From Chloroflexota bacterium (GTDB lineage Bacteria > Chloroflexota > Anaerolineae > B4-G1), in contig JAAEPW010000579.1 in NCBI GenBank assembly GCA_024232355.1, positions 62,001 to 126,000 on the forward strand: 64,000 nucleotides of DNA. The letters run 5' to 3'. The translations under genes were made by a program, and so were the position numbers. Under the pieces are notes generated by a model. It saw only the letters and a program-made list of their open reading frames with translations. It was not told where the DNA came from and searched no databases. Positions 61,226-64,000 of the stretch are shown here, in pieces (within the stretch, counting starts at the first letter, position 1; every line of letters starts with the position of its first letter).

Positions 61226-62197
61226 TTACAAATCACGATTGACAATATACTGAGAAACCAAAGACAATGCTTCCACATGACATGAATCAGGAAAAGTTTG
61301 GAGGGCAAACTGGGCTTGTGCCGCAAATTCGCGTGCATCTTGCATTGCCTTGTCAACCGCGCCAGACCTGCGCACGGCTGCGATCACCCGTGAGGTAGCA
61401 TCGCGGTCCACATTTCCTCCATTGAGCAATGCTTTCATATCTGGGTCGTCGGGGTGGGCTTGGATATAATAGATCGCGGGGAGAGTAAACAGACCTTGGC
61501 GTAGGTCGCAGCCAATGGGCTTGCCCATCTGATCCGGCGACCCGCAAAAGTCGAGGACGTCGTCCACGATCTGAAAAGCCAGGCCCACGTTGCGCCCATA
61601 CTCACAAGCCGCCAATAGGCCGGAGGCATCGGCGTTTCCCAACACGGCCGCAGCCTCCGTCGTCAGGACGAACAGGGCCGCCGTCTTGGCATAGATGCGT
61701 CGAACGTAATCATCGCGGCTGACGCGCTGTGGCGAGAACATTTGCCCGATCTCGCCGTCGACGATGGTCATCAACGTCTGGGCAAACAGTTCCATCACCC
61801 GCATGTTGTTCGTCTGTGCGCCCAAGTGGGCCGCGCGGGCGAACAAATAATCACCGGCGAGGACCACGGCGTTGGGGGACCAATCGGCGTTGAGGGTGAG
61901 AGCACCGCGCCGCAGCAGGGATCCGTCGATCAGATCGTCGTGTACCAGTGTGGCCGTGTGCAGCATCTCGATCGCCGCCGCCAAAGCCACGGAGCGCTCA
62001 TCGTCGGCAGAAAAGACACCGGCGGTCAACAAGACTATGGCCGGGCGGAGACGTTTGCCGCCGGCATTCAACAGTCGTTCAGTGACTGCCGCCAGCGAGC
62101 TGTGTTGCCCCTCGACGATCTGGCGCAAGCGTTCCTCTACCGCCCTTAATCCATCTTGAATTAGGGCGAATGGCTCGGCAATGGTAGTGATGGTCAT
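61226..62197 (-). CDS. Polyprenyl diphosphate synthase (trans-prenyltransferase)
   Basis: 323 residues, normal for the IspA/IspB group. First aspartate motif LVHDDLIDGSLLRRG (about 88-102) and second motif FQIVDDVLDFCG (about 215-226) bind the magnesium-diphosphate substrates; GGKRLRPAIVLL (46-57) binds isopentenyl diphosphate. The enzyme condenses IPP with allylic diphosphates to make geranylgeranyl or longer chains for quinones, carotenoids or pigment tails. The five residues before the first Asp motif (ATLVH) lack bulky aromatics, which favours a medium or long product. The ATG has no clear ribosome binding site, and the gene lies 24 bases after a small membrane-protein gene. Confidence 0.9.
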   Translation of the reverse strand: MTITTIAEPFALIQDGLRAVEERLRQIVEGQHSSLAAVTERLLNAGGKRLRPAIVLLTAGVFSADDERSVALAAAIEMLHTATLVHDDLIDGSLLRRGALTLNADWSPNAVVLAGDYLFARAAHLGAQTNNMRVMELFAQTLMTIVDGEIGQMFSPQRVSRDDYVRRIYAKTAALFVLTTEAAAVLGNADASGLLAACEYGRNVGLAFQIVDDVLDFCGSPDQMGKPIGCDLRQGLFTLPAIYYIQAHPDDPDMKALLNGGNVDRDATSRVIAAVRRSGAVDKAMQDAREFAAQAQFALQTFPDSCHVEALSLVSQYIVNRDL

Positions 62198-62221
62198 GGC
62201 ATATTTATTCAGTCTGGTTTG

Positions 62222-62620
62222 CTAGCTGTCACCCCGGATATTGTTGAGCGAAACGCTGCCTCGAGTTGAAAGGATGAGAATACCCAGATATATTCCCCCG
62301 ACGGCGAGACACAGTACAAAAATGACCGGACTAAAGGTGAACAGAATGATCTCTTCCACTGCTCGCACAAGATAGAACAACATGATAAAAGCACTAGTTC
62401 CTTTGCCGAGTCTTGTTGAGACCAATTCATCCCGATGAAAAAAAGAGATATAGGCACAGAAAAAGAGTAGCATCGCACTGCCGATGTTTAGGGCCTGCAT
62501 CGTCGCGCGTACGTCGGGCGAGACGCTCTGCAAAGACTGGATTTGTGTTGACAACAACAGGTGGAACAGACCAAACAATACCTGACACACACCACCGATC
62601 ATGGCTAGTTTTCTTCCCAT
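62222..62620 (-). CDS. Small four-helix membrane protein
   Basis: 132 residues starting MGRKLAMIGGVCQ with AAGGAG nine bases upstream. Four hydrophobic helices (about 5-25, 45-62, 76-94, 98-118). First of three neighbouring genes whose products share size, a start of the form (T/I)GGxxxxxFxxxH, and helix spacing. Family not recognised. Confidence 0.65.
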   Translation of the reverse strand: MGRKLAMIGGVCQVLFGLFHLLLSTQIQSLQSVSPDVRATMQALNIGSAMLLFFCAYISFFHRDELVSTRLGKGTSAFIMLFYLVRAVEEIILFTFSPVIFVLCLAVGGIYLGILILSTRGSVSLNNIRGDS

Positions 62621-62633
62621 TACCAAATCTCCT

Positions 62634-63092
62634 TTACAATGTACTATGAGTGGCTCTGTTTTCTTTTCTGAAAAGCGTTTCCTTACACATCATCAGAGGA
62701 ACCAGGTATAGTAGCGCCAGCAGAGCGACCAGGGGAAGAATCAAGCTGGTGGGGTTTGAAATAAAGAACAGTGGTACCTTGATCGGAAATATCAGTTCGG
62801 TGATCGTCCTGCCACTCCACAGTATTCCTTGAGAGATTCCCAAAGTCCAGGCGGTTGTATCTCCCAGAAGCAGTTTTCGTGAAAAATAGATCGAGAGCGC
62901 GCCGAAAACGGTCAGGCAAAGACCCACGGCGACGATTCCGTGAAGGACAAAATCTCGGTATTCAGTCGGCAACTCGGCGATCGCCCCAGCGCGCGCGAAT
63001 TCAAGTGGCATCAAAAAGTGAAGGATCGCGATGAGGATTTCGACGATTCCTCCTGTCAACATCGTCCTACTTGCCAGTTGTTTTCTGTTCAT
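62634..63092 (-). CDS. Small four-helix membrane protein
   Basis: 152 residues: MLTGGIVEILIAILHFLMPL opens the first helix, then AELPTEYRDFVLHGIVAVGL, a third helix (SQGILWSGRTITELIF) and a fourth (LILPLVALLALLYLVPLMM). The HFLMP...F and ELPTE words recur in the next protein (IHIAATPIVF, KLPTE), so the two are paralogues. Role unknown. Confidence 0.68.
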   Translation of the reverse strand: MNRKQLASRTMLTGGIVEILIAILHFLMPLEFARAGAIAELPTEYRDFVLHGIVAVGLCLTVFGALSIYFSRKLLLGDTTAWTLGISQGILWSGRTITELIFPIKVPLFFISNPTSLILPLVALLALLYLVPLMMCKETLFRKENRATHSTL

Positions 63093-63112
63093 GGCTGGTT
63101 CCCTTTCATCGC

Positions 63113-63511
63113 TTATCTGATCGCAAGGGCTTGGCGATAAATCATTAGTGGGGCCATTTCTACCAATGCCAAGGCCAACCCCATGTACGCAAAGGGATTA
63201 TCCGACATTGTGACAACTGCACCAACTCCAACCAAACTCATAAATATCCCTACGCCCACAGTCAGAGGTCGCGCCATTCTCTCTGATCTCTTGATACCGA
63301 TCGCGCCATACACAGCCAGCAGTCCCGCAAACACAACCGCTACTCCCGTAGCCACAAACACATAGATAAACGCGAGCCCCGCTTCCGTTGGTAGTTTGCC
63401 AAAATCCATACGAAAGACTATCGGGGTAGCGGCTATGTGAATCAGGCCCAGGATGACGATCAGTATCCCCGCAACGAACACCCATTGACTTGCACGATTC
63501 TTCTTTTCCAT
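63113..63511 (-). CDS. Small four-helix membrane protein
   Basis: 132 residues with GGGGGC before the ATG. Four helices; key words are GLIHIAATPIVFRMDFGKLP and FIYVFVATGVAVVFAGLLAV. Paralogue of the 152-residue neighbour. The three genes lie 14-21 bases apart and are probably one transcript with the prenyltransferase gene. Confidence 0.68.
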   Translation of the reverse strand: MEKKNRASQWVFVAGILIVILGLIHIAATPIVFRMDFGKLPTEAGLAFIYVFVATGVAVVFAGLLAVYGAIGIKRSERMARPLTVGVGIFMSLVGVGAVVTMSDNPFAYMGLALALVEMAPLMIYRQALAIR

Positions 63512-63538
63512 CTTGCCCCCTTGTTCTTGTATCTGAAA

Positions 63539-64000
63539 TTAAACGACGCCGAACAACTTGCGCGTTTTGACATCACTCTCTGTTGCCATTGCTTCACGAT
63601 CCTGCGGTGTGCCCCAGAATTCTGCAAGTGTAGGACCATCTTTTTGACGCTGGTCTCGAACAAAAAAGTTCCATATTTCAAACGGCCATACCCGTCGTCC
63701 AATACGATAATACCAACGCATTGCATCGCGTATTGCCAAGTCAGGATGAGCAATAACTCGCCTTAGAGATCGTGGGCGTAATTGCATCACGGCTTCGATG
63801 AACTTGACCCACGTTAACACGAGCCACGGTGGCATATGTCGGGTAGCAAGCACCTGGTGCTTGTAATCCCATTTTTGCTGGTCAGTTTGGATCACGCGCC
63901 TGTCAGCTGCCGTACGGAAATACGGCGTCCATCGGTGTGGTGTGACGTACAACATCTGGATCTGGTCAGGATCGTAGGAAAAAAGCTGACGTAATCCACG
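63539..64000 (-). CDS. BchE-like radical-SAM/B12 protein, C-terminal part (partial)
   Basis: The frame runs off the right edge; 153 residues are visible, reading RGLRQLFSYDPDQIQMLYVT at the edge, then PHRWTPYFRTAADRRVIQTD and QKWDYKHQVLATRHMPPWLV. The C-terminal wording, with KFIEAVMQLRPRSLRRVIAH and MRWYYRIGRRVWPFEIWNFF, matches my memory of the end of BchE-type proteins (anaerobic Mg-protoporphyrin monomethyl-ester cyclase and relatives). The cobalamin and radical-SAM domains would lie outside the window. A non-pigment relative such as a hopanoid or P-methylase-type enzyme cannot be excluded. Confidence 0.55.
   Translation of the reverse strand, partial: RGLRQLFSYDPDQIQMLYVTPHRWTPYFRTAADRRVIQTDQQKWDYKHQVLATRHMPPWLVLTWVKFIEAVMQLRPRSLRRVIAHPDLAIRDAMRWYYRIGRRVWPFEIWNFFVRDQRQKDGPTLAEFWGTPQDREAMATESDVKTRKLFGVV

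Overview
The window reads as part of a Chloroflexota chromosome (Anaerolineae/Ardenticatenia-like; this is an inference). The reasons are very large multi-GAF sensor proteins, DUF11-repeat surface protein with a YLPMV-type tail, two receiver-plus-kinase layouts typical of that phylum, and a BchE-like radical-SAM protein. Coding density is high. Nearly everything lies on the minus strand, so genes are read right to left. No rRNA, tRNA, CRISPR array or intact transposase gene was seen.

Region 1 (1-1.3 kb): the 3' end of a surface protein, then 670 bases without a gene that hold hairpins and a 118-bp MITE-like inverted-repeat element.

Region 2 (1.3-17.7 kb): two related sets of ABC-2 type exporters. 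Set A (9682 down to 1320) is PaaX-type regulator, two permeases, GNAT acetyltransferase, two ATPases and two HlyD-type membrane fusion proteins, ending in a clear intrinsic terminator. Its layout matches the E. coli ybhGFSR exporter. Set B (17667 down to 9941) has a methyltransferase, two ATPase/permease pairs around a lipoprotein with a formylglycine-generating-enzyme fold, then a TetR regulator with a third type of permease. Set B has no fusion protein of its own.

Region 3 (17.8-22.2 kb): an eight-gene, tightly coupled operon whose function is not known to me. It encodes a small membrane protein, TetR regulator, ATC-hydrolase-like protein, isoprenylcysteine-methyltransferase-like membrane enzyme, two cysteine-rich membrane proteins, a flavodoxin/2x[4Fe-4S] protein and another small membrane protein. 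It starts at a consensus promoter overlapped by a perfect 28-bp palindrome.

Region 4 (22.4-58.9 kb): a hypothetical protein and an EamA transporter, then a signalling block. A 32-kb run of co-directional genes (58826 to 27070) encodes two lone receivers, a cache/HAMP/GAF histidine kinase, eight sensor proteins made of GAF pairs that have no kinase or other output domain but share a C-terminal tail, a ParA/MinD-like ATPase, a 38-residue membrane peptide missed by length cut-offs, and a 1563-residue hybrid kinase with two receivers. Downstream are a threonine-synthase-like enzyme fused to a receiver and a receiver-kinase. The picture is one sensory array whose input proteins probably hetero-oligomerise and share a few kinases, with ParA perhaps placing the array in the cell.

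Region 5 (59-64 kb): a NarL-type two-component pair, a polyprenyl diphosphate synthase, three small four-helix membrane proteins, and the C-terminal end of a BchE-like protein running off the right edge.

Three local regulators (PaaX, TetR, TetR) share one design: TTGACA, 17-bp spacer, TAYAAT, and a palindromic operator over the predicted start of transcription. This predicts autorepression.
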